DNA of 64,000 nt from Ustilaginoidea virens (GCF_000687475.1 NC_057316.1:1364001-1428000), one strand, 5' to 3'; positions 10,727 to 23,738 are shown, numbered from the stretch's first letter. A program made the numbers and translations. The notes: generated by a model from the sequence alone, not told the origin.

Positions 10727-13700
10727 ATTATCCTCTTTAGGATAGCTTAGACTAGACCTTATTTAGGATTAATACCCTCTTTAAACTTATAACCTAATAG
10801 TAGTTTAGATTAGCTACCCCTTATAGTAAGGTAATAAGGCGGGCACCTAAGAAGAGAAATAATACTATCAACTATATATAAGTTATATAGGATATTATAA
10901 TAGAATATCTTAAAAATACTAACCTTATTAGATCCGACTATATCCCTTAGCTTATATGCATTAAGACCGGCAACTATTATATAAAAGCCCCCCCTATAAA
11001 GAATAGTTAGAAGTCCCTTAATTAATATCTCGCCTAGGTTAAAACTAAAAACTAATTTACTACCTCTTATACTAAGGCCCTGCTCCGCTCCCCTACTAAA
11101 ATAGATATATATACTATATAGCTTACCGGCTAACTCTAGAGTATCGCTAATATTATAGCCCTAAAGAAAGCACCTAAAGCTCTTAGTATAGAGCCTTAGT
11201 AGAATTCCTATACTAAGATAGCCTAAAATACTATAAAAAAGGCCTACTGAAAATAAGTAGTATATTATACCCTAAAGAATCTTAGTACTATGTAAAAGGC
11301 AGGGGTAACCTAGTCCTATATAGTATAAAAGGAATAGTGCTAATTATAGAGAAAAGCCCTTAATAAAGCTACCGCCTAGAATACCGACCTATAGTCCCTA
11401 AAGAAATAGGCCTATTTATATAATAGCCTCCCGCCTAAATTAAAAGAGATCCCCCTATTAGAATAAGGCGGCCTAGGCCTAAAAGCTATAATATATAAGG
11501 AAAAAGTATAAGTCCTTACTAAGTAGTTCTTCTTTACCTCCTAAGCCATTTATAATAATATCCCTAACCCGATATTCCCCTAGCTTATTACTATTATATT
11601 TCCCTCTACCGATTCCTTTTCTTATAAAGAAGTATATATCGTATTATATAATATAATAGGCTAGAAAGTATTAGGCCCTAATAGGCTCTTAATAGGATTC
11701 CTTAAAGTATATAGCCCCCTACTTATTACTACTCTTATATATCTCCTAAACGAGATATATTATATTAGGTATTATTTAGCTCTATACCGGGAGGCTAAAG
11801 TAGTAATACTATAGAAACTAGGGAAAAAGCTAGAGAAGTACTTTAAGGTAGAAGGCTAAAGGCTAATATCGCTTTTTAACCTAATATGAAAAGTCTTAAA
11901 AGCTATAATTATATAGTAGCTTACTACTACTCTTAAAGAGGGTAACCTCCTTTTAGACCTTTAAATAAGCAATAAAGTAAACCGGTCAACTAATATAGCC
12001 CTAAGTATACTAATCGAAATTATATATATAATTTAGTATTATAGTAGGATTGCTTTACTATTTTAATTAGATATCTTAGCTATATTCGATACCGTTAATT
12101 ATACCTATTTTATCTACCTATTGCTAGAAAAAAGGCTCCTATTTTAGCTACTAGTATAGGTATATAGCTTTACCGATTCGCATTTAGTATAAATCTATTT
12201 TAAAGGGCAACTTATAGATAAATTACTAATTACTATTAGGGTCCTTTAAAGGTCCCCCCTTTCTTTTATCCTTTTTTTTATCTATATTATACCGCTTTAT
12301 AAGAGACTATAGGAGGTTATATTAATTATTATATTAGGCTTTACTAACGATACTAATATTATAGCCTATAGAAGAGATATAAAGGAGATTAAAGTGCTAT
12401 TTAAAAAAGTATAGGCTATCTGCAATAATTAGTCTAAATAAATAAGATTAAATTTTAACCCTAGTAAAAATAAGCTTATCTACTTTACCTACGTATATAA
12501 AGCAGATAAGACCCTAATATAGCTCGGGACTATTATAATATAGCCAAAATAGTATATTAAGTTCTTAGGGGTCGAAATCTACTATAAGCTAAAATAAAAG
12601 GAATACTATATTAAAATTATAAAGAAACTTAAGCGGTAGTAATTCGCACTTATAGCAATAGCGGCCTCTACCTAGGGCTATTAATATCGGGAAGTATGCC
12701 TTATCTATATATAGGTTATCTAAACCTTTATCGCCTTTAGCGTAAAAGTATAATATACCCCTATCGCCCCTAGAGGGGTAATAAAAAGTATTATAAAATC
12801 CTTAGCTATAATATAATTAGCCTACTTCTATATAGTTACTAGGGCCTTTAAGGCTATACTATTAGATACTCTTAAGACTAAAGCGGCTATATCTCTAATC
12901 GACCTCTATTTTAACTATATCTATTAGTAATTCTTTAAAAAAATGGCTAAAATAGGTATAACTAATAGAATTAATTGCATATTAATAGTAATAATAGTAA
13001 TACTTTAATGCTAATAAAGGAAAAGCTACTAAAGACCTTTAGCCTATATATTATTCCCCGATTTTGACTTTAGCTAACTTTTAGCCAAAAAGTAATTAAT
13101 AAAAGATTAATATAACTAATAATAGAATAATTAGGCAGTAGTAAAGGCGAGATACCCCTAGTATAAAACCCTAGCGGCCGAAAGGGCATTAGACTTCTAA
13201 TCTATAGCGAAAATAACCTAATTATATAAAGGCCTATAAAAGTATAAATTAGTAATACTTACCTAACTCTATATAGAAAAAATCGGCTTTAACTTTTTCC
13301 TCTGCCTCTGATAAGTACCTTTAATATTATTACCTTTTTGCCGCTATAAGAAAGGCCTAGAAGATCTCTATTATATTATCCTCTCCTGCCTAAAATACTA
13401 TAAATAAAGGTATATACTCTTTAGACCTAATCCTAGCCCTAATTTATTTTACAACCGATATAGTATATCTATTATATTTAATAAACTATACTTTATATAA
13501 ACGATCGCCCGCTAAATACTTAGTATCGATTGATTTAACTAATTCTAGCTTATTTAATCCCTTTAATATAATATAGCTAAAAGAGCCACTAAACTCCCCT
13601 ATATAGCCCCTATATAATATTTATAGTAATCCTATAGTAGGAATAAGGAGCCCTAGGAATAAGTAAATCTTTTAGGCCCTATAGGCTAAAACTAATCGAT

Positions 13701-13729
13701 AATTATTATTTTAGTATTAGGGGTATTTT

Positions 13730-14610
13730 TTTTTCCCCCCCTTTACTCCCCCTATTATTCTCCCCCCTTTTATCCCTATTATTACTAATTTACTCCCCTT
13801 TTAAAGCCCCCTCCCCCCCCTCCTAGGCTAGGAAAACCTATAATAATACAGTAATATCCTCTTAGGTATAAGCCTATTATTTTAAAGCGAAAACCTTTCT
13901 TTCTTTAAGGTCTAATATTTCTTAAATTACCTTAGGAGCGCTAAGGCCCCTTACTACTATCGCTACTATTGCTGCTGCCTATCTATACCCCTAAGAGGTA
14001 GATACCTATTTAGCCCTCTACTAGAGGGCTTTATAGTCGTCTATCTAAAGGTAAAGATAATTAGCTAGTAATCTATACCGTATATAAATTAAAAACGTAC
14101 CTTTATCCCCCTAATAATAGTCTCTTATATATTTAAGAGTTCTTATATTAGGACTTAATTCCTAGGGGTCCTCTCTAGGGGTATATATATCTTGCCTACT
14201 AAGGCATAAGGATAATAGGCTACCTTAGTCCCTACCTATATTAGCCTCGCTAAAGAGTAGATATAACTCAGCCTATACCTTATTAACTATAGTATTAATA
14301 CTTAGGGTCCTCTAAGTATATTAGATATAGCCTATATAGCTATATATATAGTTCTCTAGGCTACCATATAAGGGTCAGAAGTGGTTCTATAGTGCACTAG
14401 ACCTATATTTACCCCCTTATCTAATATCGCCGACCGTTTAGGCATTTTTACTTCTACTATTACTATTCTTATTCTTATTATTATTATTATAGCTATTGCT
14501 ATTACTATTATTACTACTACTGCCAATCTACTAATAAGGTTAGCATTAGCCCTATACCGCAATAGAGGGGTCATTATATACTTTAGAATTAATATTATAA
14601 AAGAAAAGAA
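13730..14610 (-). pseudogene. Antisense ORF of LINE 3' region (beta copy)
   Basis: On minus, an open stretch (14356-14574) begins in the Asn/Ser (Ile in this frame) codon repeat and continues through a KMPKRSAILDKG segment. Downstream, a broken frame matches alpha 15,124-15,720, including a helical segment with MLDLEE-like sequence in alpha. This lies between ORF2 and the (TAA)n tail, inside the TSD-bounded element, so it belongs to the LINE. Unknown function. Confidence 0.45.
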
Positions 14611-15123
14611 GAAAAAAAAGAAAAGGTATAAAGCCAGGGGGTATTACTAACCTATATACTGATGCAGTACCTAAGGCTAATTGCTCTTATTTTTAAATTC
14701 AGCTCACTTTTACCTATATACTATAGACTAATACGCTTAAGATACGCCTAAGCCCCTACAGGTATATGCCTAGCGAGAATACTATTAATCCTACTTCTTT
14801 AGCCTTACCTTCCCTTTATTTCGCACTTAATAGTACTCCGACCTAGGCCTAATACTTTTGGAATTTATATTCGCACTCTTCTTAAGCAATACCGCTAGAT
14901 ATAATCTTAAGCGGTTATGCACCCTACTTTCTTACGCATTAGATACCCGCCGCCCCTACTATAGGGCGATATAAATTAGAAATCAAGATTATAGGAAGGG
15001 TTTTCCTCCCGGCTATTGGGTTTTTCCTTTCCGAATTATCTCTATAGAAGTACTAGATAGGTTATTTAGCTCTAAATAGCCTCTAGCGTAATTTAATAAT
15101 AATAATAATATACCTACTCTCTA

Positions 15124-16282
15124 GCGAAGCTAATATAGGCAGGGACTAGCGCGGTATACTACCCCTATGCCCTAATAGGCAAAACTTATATACCTTTAGA
15201 GCAGACTCTTAAGAACCAGGTCTTAATATAGGAACTCCTCGCTATATAGGAGATAGTAGCCAAAGGGGTTAAAGTGCATTTCCAATTTATATATAGTATA
15301 GGTTATTAGCTAACGACTTTTTAGGTAGACGGCTATAAGGCCCTCTAGTAGAGGGCTAAATAGGCATTTGCCTCCCAGGGATACGGTCGAGCGGTAGTAG
15401 TAGTAGCGGCAATAATAGGGGGTTTTAGCGCTCCTAAAGCGACCTAAGAGATGCTAGACCTAGAGGAATAGAAAATAGAGGCCCTAAAGCAGTAGGCTTA
15501 AGTATAGGAGGATATTACTATATTACTAAGGGTGCTTTTAGTTTAATAGGAGGGGGGAGAGGCTCTAAGCGGGGGGCAGGATAGGGATAATAAGGACGAT
15601 AAAGGCGATAAAGATAAAGGGGGGGAGGATAATAGGGGGAATAAAAAAGGGGAGGGGAAGGAGGATACCCTTAATACTAAGATAATAACTATTAACTAGT
15701 TTTAGCCTGTAGGGCCTAAAAAATTTATGTATTCTTAGGGCTCTTTATTCCTACTTTAGGATTACTATAAATATTATATAGGGGCTATATAGGGTTACTT
15801 AGGGCTGCCTTTAGCTATATTATATTAAAGGGATTAAGTAAATCGGAATTAATTAAGTCGGTCGATATTTAATATCTAGCAAGTAATTATTTATATAAAG
15901 TATAGCTTATTAAATACGATAGATATACTATATTGGTTGCAAAATAGGTTAAAGCTGGGATTAAGCCTAAGGAGTTTATATCTTTATCTATAGTACTTTA
16001 GGTAGATAAAGATAATATAATAGAGGTCTTTTAGGCCTTCCCTATAGTAATAAAAGAGTAATAGCACTAAAGGGATATATTAGAGGCAAAGGAAGAAATT
16101 AAGGCTAATTTTTTCTATATAAAGTTAGGTAAGTATTACCGATTTATACTTTTATAGGCCTTTATATAGTCGAGTTATTTTTACTATAAAATGGAAATTT
16201 AATACCCTTTCGGCCGCTAGGGTCCTATATTAGAGGCATTTTGCCTTTACTACTGCCTAATTACTTTACTATTAGTTATATT
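15124..16282 (-). mobile_element. LINE alpha, piece 2 of 3
   Basis: Continuation of alpha after the beta insertion; 15109-15123 is beta's right TSD. On plus, 15,124-15,720 carries the antisense ORF, with readable segments such as EMLDLEEQKIEALK when TAG is read as Gln, and an Asp/Lys/Gly-rich part at 15,580-15,660. From 15,721 to 16,282 the sequence is the ORF2 C-terminal region on minus. It stops at 16,282, equivalent to beta 13,109, where copia A begins. Confidence 0.8.
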
Positions 16283-16908
16283 TATTGCAATTCTTAAGGT
16301 CACTATAAAAGCAGAGCCTTACTAGCTAGCTAAATGACACAAGACTGTCTGCGACCTGTGAACTAATCTTAGTATAAATACTAGATTTTTCACCAAGTCC
16401 TAAGACTATACAAGTGCTATAAAGCAGGGCAAGTGTAAAGGCAAGGCAAATATAAGATAACCAGAAACGCAGGGAAGGTGGGAGTTAAGAGGCATGTAGT
16501 GCATTAACAGACTCGATTGTGCTACCCTTCTACTATCTAGAAAGAAGGGGGAAAGCTATCCTATATATATACGAAGGAGGGGTGGGCCCAGGCATTCAAG
16601 GTAGCCAGTAAGAAAGCTCCCCGTAATGCTCGCTATGCCACGTATATGATACGTCAGCAAACCACTATATCCGGCCTTTCTAACCACCCTAACTACCGTA
16701 CTAGTAACTAGCCATTACGCTAGTAAACTAATCACCACGCTAGTATACTAGCCACTACACTAGTGGACTAGCCATTACGCTAGTGACTAACCACCACACT
16801 AGTAGACTAGCCACCACACTAGTAGGCCGCCACCACGCTAGTAGGCCACCACGCTAATTTAGCAATGCCACACCTTTTTAATAAGGCCTACCTTACTCGA
16901 TATACAGT
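16283..16908 (-). repeat. Copia A left LTR, first part
   Basis: Starts tattgcaattc (TG of the LTR end mutated to TA). Contains a minisatellite at about 16,685-16,860 built on ccaccac/gctagtagacta-like units of about 16-20 bp. Interrupted after acagt (16904-16908), the TSD of copia B. Confidence 0.85.
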
Positions 16909-17655
16909 TGTTGCAAAATGGTGACTCAGAACACTGTTGGAAAGTATACTAAGTACCGACAGTGGCGTACAAGGCATTGCAGAATAAAACAAAGAGCTGG
17001 TTAAAGATTTAAAGCGCATAAGAGGTTGACCAGAGCAAAGATGTCAGGGAAATCTGATTCTAATTATTGGTGACTATTCTAGCTAGAAAGAGGGAATTTT
17101 GGGCATATTTCTACCATCTTGAAAAAGTGGTTGAAAATAATGAAAAACCGCAAAAATAGCGAAAAACCCGACGAAAAGTCGGTCTGCCCAACCGTGCCCA
17201 GTCTGTGCCCAATATCCTACCCAATGCCTACCCAACCAAGCCCAGTGGCTTGTAGCGGTGTGCCGGATGCCCTATAACAGCCTGCCGTATGGGCCGGAAG
17301 CCCTATATCGGTGTGCCGTATGGGCCGGAAGCCCTATACCGGTGTGCCGTAAAGGCGCGGTGTAGCGGGTGACTGTATATAGAAGGCCGAAGGTGCTATT
17401 TTGCCCATTTGGTAATCCCGTAGAAATGCGCCGCCTATTATGGGCCCTGTGGCCCGCTGTGACCGGCCGCTGTGGCCGGCTGTAGGGCGCTATGCCGGTG
17501 CCGTGACCGGCGCTGTGGCCCACTGTAATCGGCGTTATGGGGCGCTATGCCCCACTATAGCGCCTGGTATAGCCACCGCGATATCTCAACGCAGAGACGT
17601 CGTATGGTGGCGAGACCAGTACCAAAATACAGCTAAAAAGGCGCTAATTTCAACA
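16909..17655 (-). repeat. Copia B left LTR (3' LTR of the element)
   Basis: 747 bp, TGTTGC...TTTCAACA. GC-rich second half with two short tandem arrays: a cggtgtgccgtatgggccgg unit at about 17,255-17,350, and gctgtggcc/gaccggc units at about 17,440-17,540. Fortuitous open frames occur here on both strands and are not genes. Confidence 0.9.
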
Positions 17656-17663
17656 CCCCCTCT
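17656..17663 (-). other. Copia B polypurine tract
   Basis: Plus-strand ccccctct directly after the left LTR reads as agaggggg on the element's sense strand just before its 3' LTR, the expected position. Copia A has the identical tract at 24652-24659. Confidence 0.7.
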
Positions 17664-17799
17664 GATTAGCAATATGGCTAATCCTAGCGTTAGAATAAAA
17701 GAAAGAAGTCCCGTAAAAATAAGAAAAAAAAATTGAGCTATAGGGATTGCAATCCTAATAGCTGCCGAAATATAGGGAATTTCGGGCTTGGGAGTGGTT

Positions 17800-20700
17800 T
17801 GGTAAATCCATCCGCAGGCATATCTATTGTGGGTAAATAAGATATTTTTACTAGGCCACCATAGGCCTTCTTACATATATACCGGAATTTAAGCAAGGTA
17901 TGCTTAGTGCAGGCATACTGATTTAGGTTATTTGCGTTAGAAATAGACCCTTAGTTATCGCAGTATAGTAGTATCGGGCGTTAAATATCGACCTAGATTT
18001 CTTTAAATAAATTAAATATCCACTCTACTTTGCGAATTGCCTTAAGCATTGCATTAGACTCGGCTTTAAGCGTTAATAAAACCATAGTCGAAGACCGTTT
18101 TAACCTCCAGCTAATAGGCCTACCATTTAAGGTAGTAAGATAACCACTAGTAGACTTCGAAGTCAGCCGGCACCTAGTAAAATCGCTATCAGAAAATATA
18201 GCTAATACTATAGTAGCTTTAGCGGCTTAGTAATAAATAGCTATATTTGCCGTACCAGCCAAGTAGCGGAAAGTGCCCTTAGCAGTATTAAGCTATATAA
18301 TAGAAGCCTATTGTATATATCGTGATAGGTATTGCATTAGAAAGGTAAGGTTAGGTCTTAATATTATTATTAACTATATCGATATCCCTACTAACTACTA
18401 GAATAAGTATTAATTACTAGTATCCAGCAGTATATCATCAGCCTCAGCAAGTATACCAGGCTATAGCGGGATTAAATGCAGTCGTGCGTCCTTAAGGTTA
18501 AATTTCTTAAGGACTTCCGCAATAAATTGCGATTAGTATAATTGTAATAGGCCCTTTTCTCTATCCCTAATAATCTATACTCCTAGAAAGAAGGAGGCAG
18601 GTCCTCGGTCTTCTATAGTATATACCTTATAGAACTTAGCCTTAAGCTAATCAATATAGCTAAAGTCCGGACCGATAATCAAACAGTCATCTATATAGGT
18701 TATAATAAAGGTATGCATTCCTTTATTATAGAAGATAGCAATATCAGAAAGTAGCGGCGTAAAACCCTCTTATACTAGAAGATCTTTTAACTATAACTGC
18801 CACTCGCGAGGGCCTTATTTTAGCCCATATAAGGCTTTCTTTAATAGTATAACCTATAATATAGAGGGGTTATATCTAGCCTTAGTAAGCAAGGCTAGAA
18901 GTCGATAACACTACTAGTTAGACTATAAGGCTAGGTTAGGTAAGAATAGGCTTTCTACAAATTCTAGAAAACCAGCTAGAATCTCTATATAAATCGTCTC
19001 CAGTAGTTCGCTATTTAGAAAGGCACTAATAAAGTCTATTTACTCTATTTCTTAGTTATTTGCAGTAGCAAGAGTAAGGATGATCCTCTATATTAGTAGG
19101 ATCGAGGTAGAGGCATAGGTCTCCATAAAGTCTTGCCTAAATACCTGCATAAAGCCTTTAACAACTAATCGTGCCTTATATTTAACCGGGTTATTATTCG
19201 CATCTTTCTTTATACGAAAAATAGGCCGGTTACGCAATATCTTCCTATTAGTAGGAATACTAGCCTTTAGTATAAATTAGAAGATATTTAAATCGATTAA
19301 TTACTCGAATTCCAAAAATAAGGCCTTAACCTAGCTATCCTTATGTGGGTTATATAAGACTTCCTTCTAGCTATTAGGCATACCTTTTAAGGCCCGTTTT
19401 GCAGCTTTAATCTTAGCTACACAGTATATATCGTATATTTGCTAGTAAAAAGTATAAGAAGGGGGGAAATCCTATATAGGAGCCTCTAGGGGGCTGCCTA
19501 GGTACCCGAAAATGCCGTTATTTTTCGGCTAGGTGGGTGGGAACCCAAAAATGCTATTATTTTCCGGCTGTATGGGTGGGAAAAAGCCCCATTAGTCCGC
19601 TTATAGGCCAGAAAGTAACCTATAGTATCTATAATTTAGGATACCTTATACGTCTCGTATCCGTATATGCATTCTTCTTCTACCCCTAATAGCCGTAATA
19701 GGCCTATTTTCTAATACTCGAAATATTCTCTCCTATAATCTTTTATTTAATACGATATTTAGACTCTCGAATTTTAGATATTCTAGTATAGGCAGCGTTT
19801 TACTATAGTAGAAAGCTGCATTTACTAGGAAGCCGGGCGAAAAGGCAGAATCTATTATATTAGAAAGTCGCAGAAAATCAGTATATATGGGGCTTTAAGA
19901 TTCAGACTATTAAAAATTTATTATATAGGGCAAGTCAGAATTTTCACTTATATAGGTCATACCTACTTTTATAATAGATTTAGAAAATCTCTAAGATTAA
20001 GATTCCTAATAATAAGAACTTTCTGCATTTCCTAGTATTTACAGCCTTTTTATATAGGAAAAGGCTATATTTTCCTTAGCTGGTAAAAAAGGACCGTCTT
20101 ACCTAAGCTAAAAAGCTAAATTAGGCTAAAGCGATTTAGAATCGAAAAACAGCGAATTACTAGGAAATATTGCAGAGTACTATGGTAGGCCTATTGGTTG
20201 TAGTAGGCCTACTAGTTGTGGTAGGCCTATGGCCTATTGTGGATCCGTATGCTGTATTAGGCCTATTAGTTGTGGTGGGCCTGTAGGCTATATTAGATCC
20301 ATAGCCTATAGTAGGCTTATGCTTTCGACTAGGCCTATATCGTCGGTCTTAGATAAAATAGGTATATTTAAGTAAGGCGACTTCTAAATAGGCTCTTCTA
20401 GAGCTATTTAGTCGTTATTTACCCCCTCTAAATTAGAAGGCGGTTAGAAATTAAAAGTGCCCTCTAGGCCACTTAAAAAAGGGCCTATACCTTCATTTTA
20501 GTAGGTAAAAGTAATAAAAGAGGTCTTAGTAATAATCCGGCAATATAGGATATAGATAAAGTAGGTGCTATTGCCTAGTATAGCTAGTAACCTACCTGAC
20601 TTGGTCCGGGGGGCCAGCTTATAGCTAATAACCCGTTTTTTTGGAGGGATTAGTACCTCTATAGCCGCACTAATAGCCCTAAAGCTAGTAAAGTCGGGTA

Positions 20701-22300
20701 GGTAGTAGTGCATAATTTCCAGAAAGTCCTTCTTTAATTCCTCGAAAGGTAATAAGGAATAGTTTATAACTACTATTAGATTTACTAAGGTAGTAATACT
20801 AAGAATTACTATAGACCAAAGGTAAGAAGGTAACCGAGACCAAAGTATAATAGCTTTAAGTCGGTTAATAATAACCCATATAGAGCGTTCTACTAACCTA
20901 TTTTGCTTGTAAATATAAAAGGAAAAGGTTAAAAATCTATACCCTTAAGAGCTAGCTAGGCTATAATAATATTATTAATTTCCTTACCACTATTATAGTG
21001 GAATTTAATAGCTGATTTGCTATAGTGATTCCTAAGACCTTAGAAGAACCCCTATAATATTAGGAATACTATGGGTCCTTCCTTATTAGGTAGTAAGTAT
21101 ACCTAATGGAAGTGTGATTTCCGGTCTACTAAGATAAGGCAAATAGGGCGTTTATTATATAGTAGAGGGTTAATTTAGAAGATATCGCCCTCTATAATAT
21201 CTAAATAATATATAGGGTTTAGTATAGCCCCTAATATAAAACGCCGAACTAACTTTGCCTTTTTATAGGCGATACAGTTAAAATCAGAATCCTTTACCTT
21301 ACTAAGATTAGGTAACCCTATAGTTAATATATAGGTTTTCTTTAAAAGTTAGATTCCGATATGCCTAAGCCGGATATGCTAAAGTCTGGCTAGTAATAGC
21401 AGCTTTTAATACTTAATATCAACTGCTGATACTAGGGCTGGATTAAGGGCGACCGGGGCCCTCTATGGTAGTTAGGCTGTATTAAAAATAGTAGCCTCTT
21501 TTAGTACTACCGAAAAACTAGGACTAGTTAGTAGAATAGCTTACGAATTAGCTAATAGATTAGCTTAAGAATTAGCTAGTAGATAGTCCGAGTCAGCTAG
21601 TAGGGTAGGTAAATCCTCTAGTAGGGGATATTCCTTATATTTTTCTAGGTTAGCTAAGGCGGGTATTTCGACCGAGATATTATATAAAGCCGGGTAATTT
21701 TAGCTAGTATAATATAAAAATGGCGAATCTATCCCTTTTTATTATAAAAAGAAGCCATATTTCTTAAAGTTAAGAAGCCTAATGCACTTATTATTACTAT
21801 TAATAAGGCTTTAGCCCTAAATACTGCTACGATTCAGATAGTGTTTAACGCCGCTAAAGATATTAATGTTAAAAGCTGGTATAAAGAGGGCGTTAGTAAG
21901 CTCTAAGGTGCCCTACTAAGGTGGGTTAGTGCCCTATAGCACGGTAAAACGCGCTATACCCCACCTATTAGGCTTAATTAGGCTACTACCTATGCTAATA
22001 ACTAGTCTATTTCCGGTATAGTATTAGAAGTAGGTAAAATACTTTTTATCGTTGATGATATATACTATAAAACTAGTATTATAGAGCAAAGAATCTATTA
22101 GCGTTTTCCTACTGGATTATATATTATAGCTAATAGCTAGAAATTGCATATATTCGCAGTCCTAAAAGGAAGAATAAGCTATTTCACTGGGTATAAGACT
22201 TAAAGTATTATAATTCCCTAATATAAAGGAATTAATAGTCTTTTCCTTTTCGTCGGTCTTTTATAGGGTATCTATTTTATTAGCTAAATCTTTCTTTTTT
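17800..22300 (-). pseudogene. Copia B pol remnant (PR-IN-RT-RNase H)
   Basis: On minus the reading gives, in order: a damaged protease site (22,020-22,090, where the DTGS motif reads NTSF, consistent with Asp to Asn and Gly to Ser changes); integrase region (about 21,700-20,500); a repetitive Arg/Pro/Thr/Asn-rich hinge (20,180-20,335); RT, with the catalytic YIDD codons intact at 18,686-18,697; and RNase H (18,000-18,170, with a SWRLKRSS segment matching the copia SW-SKRQ motif). Numerous in-frame TAG/TAA codons. Confidence 0.75.
20180..20335 (-). repeat. Hinge repeat in copia B pol
   Basis: Tandem variants of a tggtaggcctattagttg-like unit. On minus they encode repeats of the type RPTTTN/YRPTTT between integrase and RT, where copia polyproteins have a variable linker. 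Confidence 0.6.
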
Positions 22301-22399
22301 TTATTCTTCTTCTTATTTTCCGGCTTGCCTTATATAGCTAAAAAAGACCCTTATTAGGTAGAAGACCCCTATTTATTCTTTTTATTAGCATTAGTAGTA

Positions 22400-23460
22400 G
22401 TGTTTTTACCACCCTTACTAGTATTATTACTAGCTGGCTTGCTACTATTACTGTTAGTAGCGGCACCCTTAACCTTTATGAGGTAGGTAGTAGCCCTTGC
22501 TATTAATGACCCTTTAATGCATTATTCTTCCAGTAAATCAACCATATAAAATTGCAGGTTAATATTTAATATATTTCCCTAAGTATAGGCGATTCTTATT
22601 ATTATATAGTGCTATTCTGCCTACTGAAAAAAGACCCCTTCTACAGTATGTAAATACTGGCTAATTTAGTCGAAAGGTTATATATAGGAGCCTAAAATTT
22701 ATAGCCTAGATAGGTAGCTATTAAAGGAGGCATTAAAAGATTCTAAAATACCCTTATAGCCTATAAAATTTAGTTAATAGAAGGCAGGGTATAAGTAGGT
22801 CCGCTATACATCTAATAAGTGAGAATACTATTTAGTGAGTAATATAAAGGCTGACTTTAGGTTAGTACACTAGTTAATAGCGGCAGCTAGTCTTTCTATA
22901 CAACTATTCTTAATAAGCAATAGTAAAAGTGCTTGCTCTAAATCATTAAAATTGCTAGCAATAGAAGGATTTTCGATGAATTTAGCGATATTAAGTGCCC
23001 TAAGTTAAATTATAAGGGCCTATTTCTATTAGTTAAAATTAGATGCCCCCTTTAGCTTTTAGGATTCCTAGAATCCATTAGCTATTTTAGCTAATTCCTT
23101 AATAGCTATAGCGCTGACTTAGCTGCTAATGCTAGATAGAACCGGCAGGGGTTGCTAGGCTTTAGGTAGTAATAGTAGGTTATTTCCTTTACCTATAGGG
23201 GTTTAGAAGGTATCTATATCCATTATATCCTAGGATAGTAGGCTAGTAGCAGGCTTAATTAGTCTATCTACTAAAGTGCCCACCTTATTAGCTAAAAAAT
23301 CGATTTTAGAATTAATTTAATTAAATTTATAGTTAAATTCTTTTCTTATTTCCTATTAGTCTTCCCTAAGCTGGGTAATTTCCTAATTATTATTAGATTC
23401 TTCTACCGCTATTTCATCAGGGACTTTATAGCCTGGGTTATTAGTAGTAGGAACGTTCTA
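22400..23460 (-). pseudogene. Copia B gag remnant
   Basis: Upstream of protease on minus, between the leader and pol. The 3' part is Lys/Asn/Ser-rich (22,260-22,450). I could not place a clean zinc knuckle. Broken by TAG/TAA stops. Assignment rests on position. Confidence 0.5.
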
Positions 23461-23738
23461 ACTGGCTATTATAAGAAGAGAAAAGGTGCCGGAAAGTCTT
23501 TAAAAATATAAAGAAAATTAAGACTGAAAATCTAGATAAAACTAGAAGGAAGCTGCATTAAGGAATAACCTTAGAAAATCCTATTATAAGGATGTATTAC
23601 AGCTTAGTATAGTAGCTAGGTTCCTAAATCTAGGATGATCAGTCCCTTATTAGTAGATTTCTAGAAGGTTAGCTGCTAAATGCGTTAAAAATCCTAAGTT
23701 AGCGTAAAAAAGTCTTAAGCTGGAAGCCTTGAGACACC

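Larger units (their letters stand above)
9690..13720 (+). pseudogene. LINE beta ORF2 (endonuclease-RT) remnant
   Basis: The endonuclease-like part is about 9,700-10,900, split by the miniature LTR element. RT covers about 11,550-12,700. At 12,240-12,420 the reading shows the RT finger/palm signature SPLSFIL and then FTNDTNII, where the family has FADDT: the first catalytic Asp reads Asn (GAT/GAC to AAC), a typical RIP change. A Cys/His-containing C-terminal region follows at 13,310-13,450. Many TAG/TAA stops. The family makes a nicking endonuclease/RT for target-primed reverse transcription; this copy cannot. Confidence 0.75.
8146..15108 (+). mobile_element. LINE beta, full-length Tad1-like element
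   Basis: Full-length plus-strand LINE between perfect 15-bp TSDs, tatacctactctcta, at 8131-8145 and 15109-15123. Order: oligo(A) run, conserved 5' end (actttcgcgatttcgcccgc), ORF1 with CCHC knuckles, endonuclease, RT with a mutated FxDD box, Cys-containing C-terminus, antisense-coding region, (TAA)n tail. Without the miniature LTR element in its endonuclease region it is about 6.4 kb. It is the best reference copy here for the structure of this family. RIP has introduced dozens of stops. The flanks on both sides are LINE alpha. Confidence 0.9.

Noticed and set aside
16278..16287. A 5-bp TSD for copia A
   Set aside because: Flanks atatt and atagc do not match, and comparison with LINE beta shows they come from sites 572 bp apart.
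16685..16860. CRISPR-like regular repeats
   Set aside because: Eukaryotic LTR context; units are adjacent and variable with no unique spacers. It is a minisatellite.
17272..17736. Open frames on both strands (83 and 98 codons), and equivalents at 24176-24527
   Set aside because: They lie in the GC-rich tandem arrays of the two copia B LTRs and arise from repeat composition.
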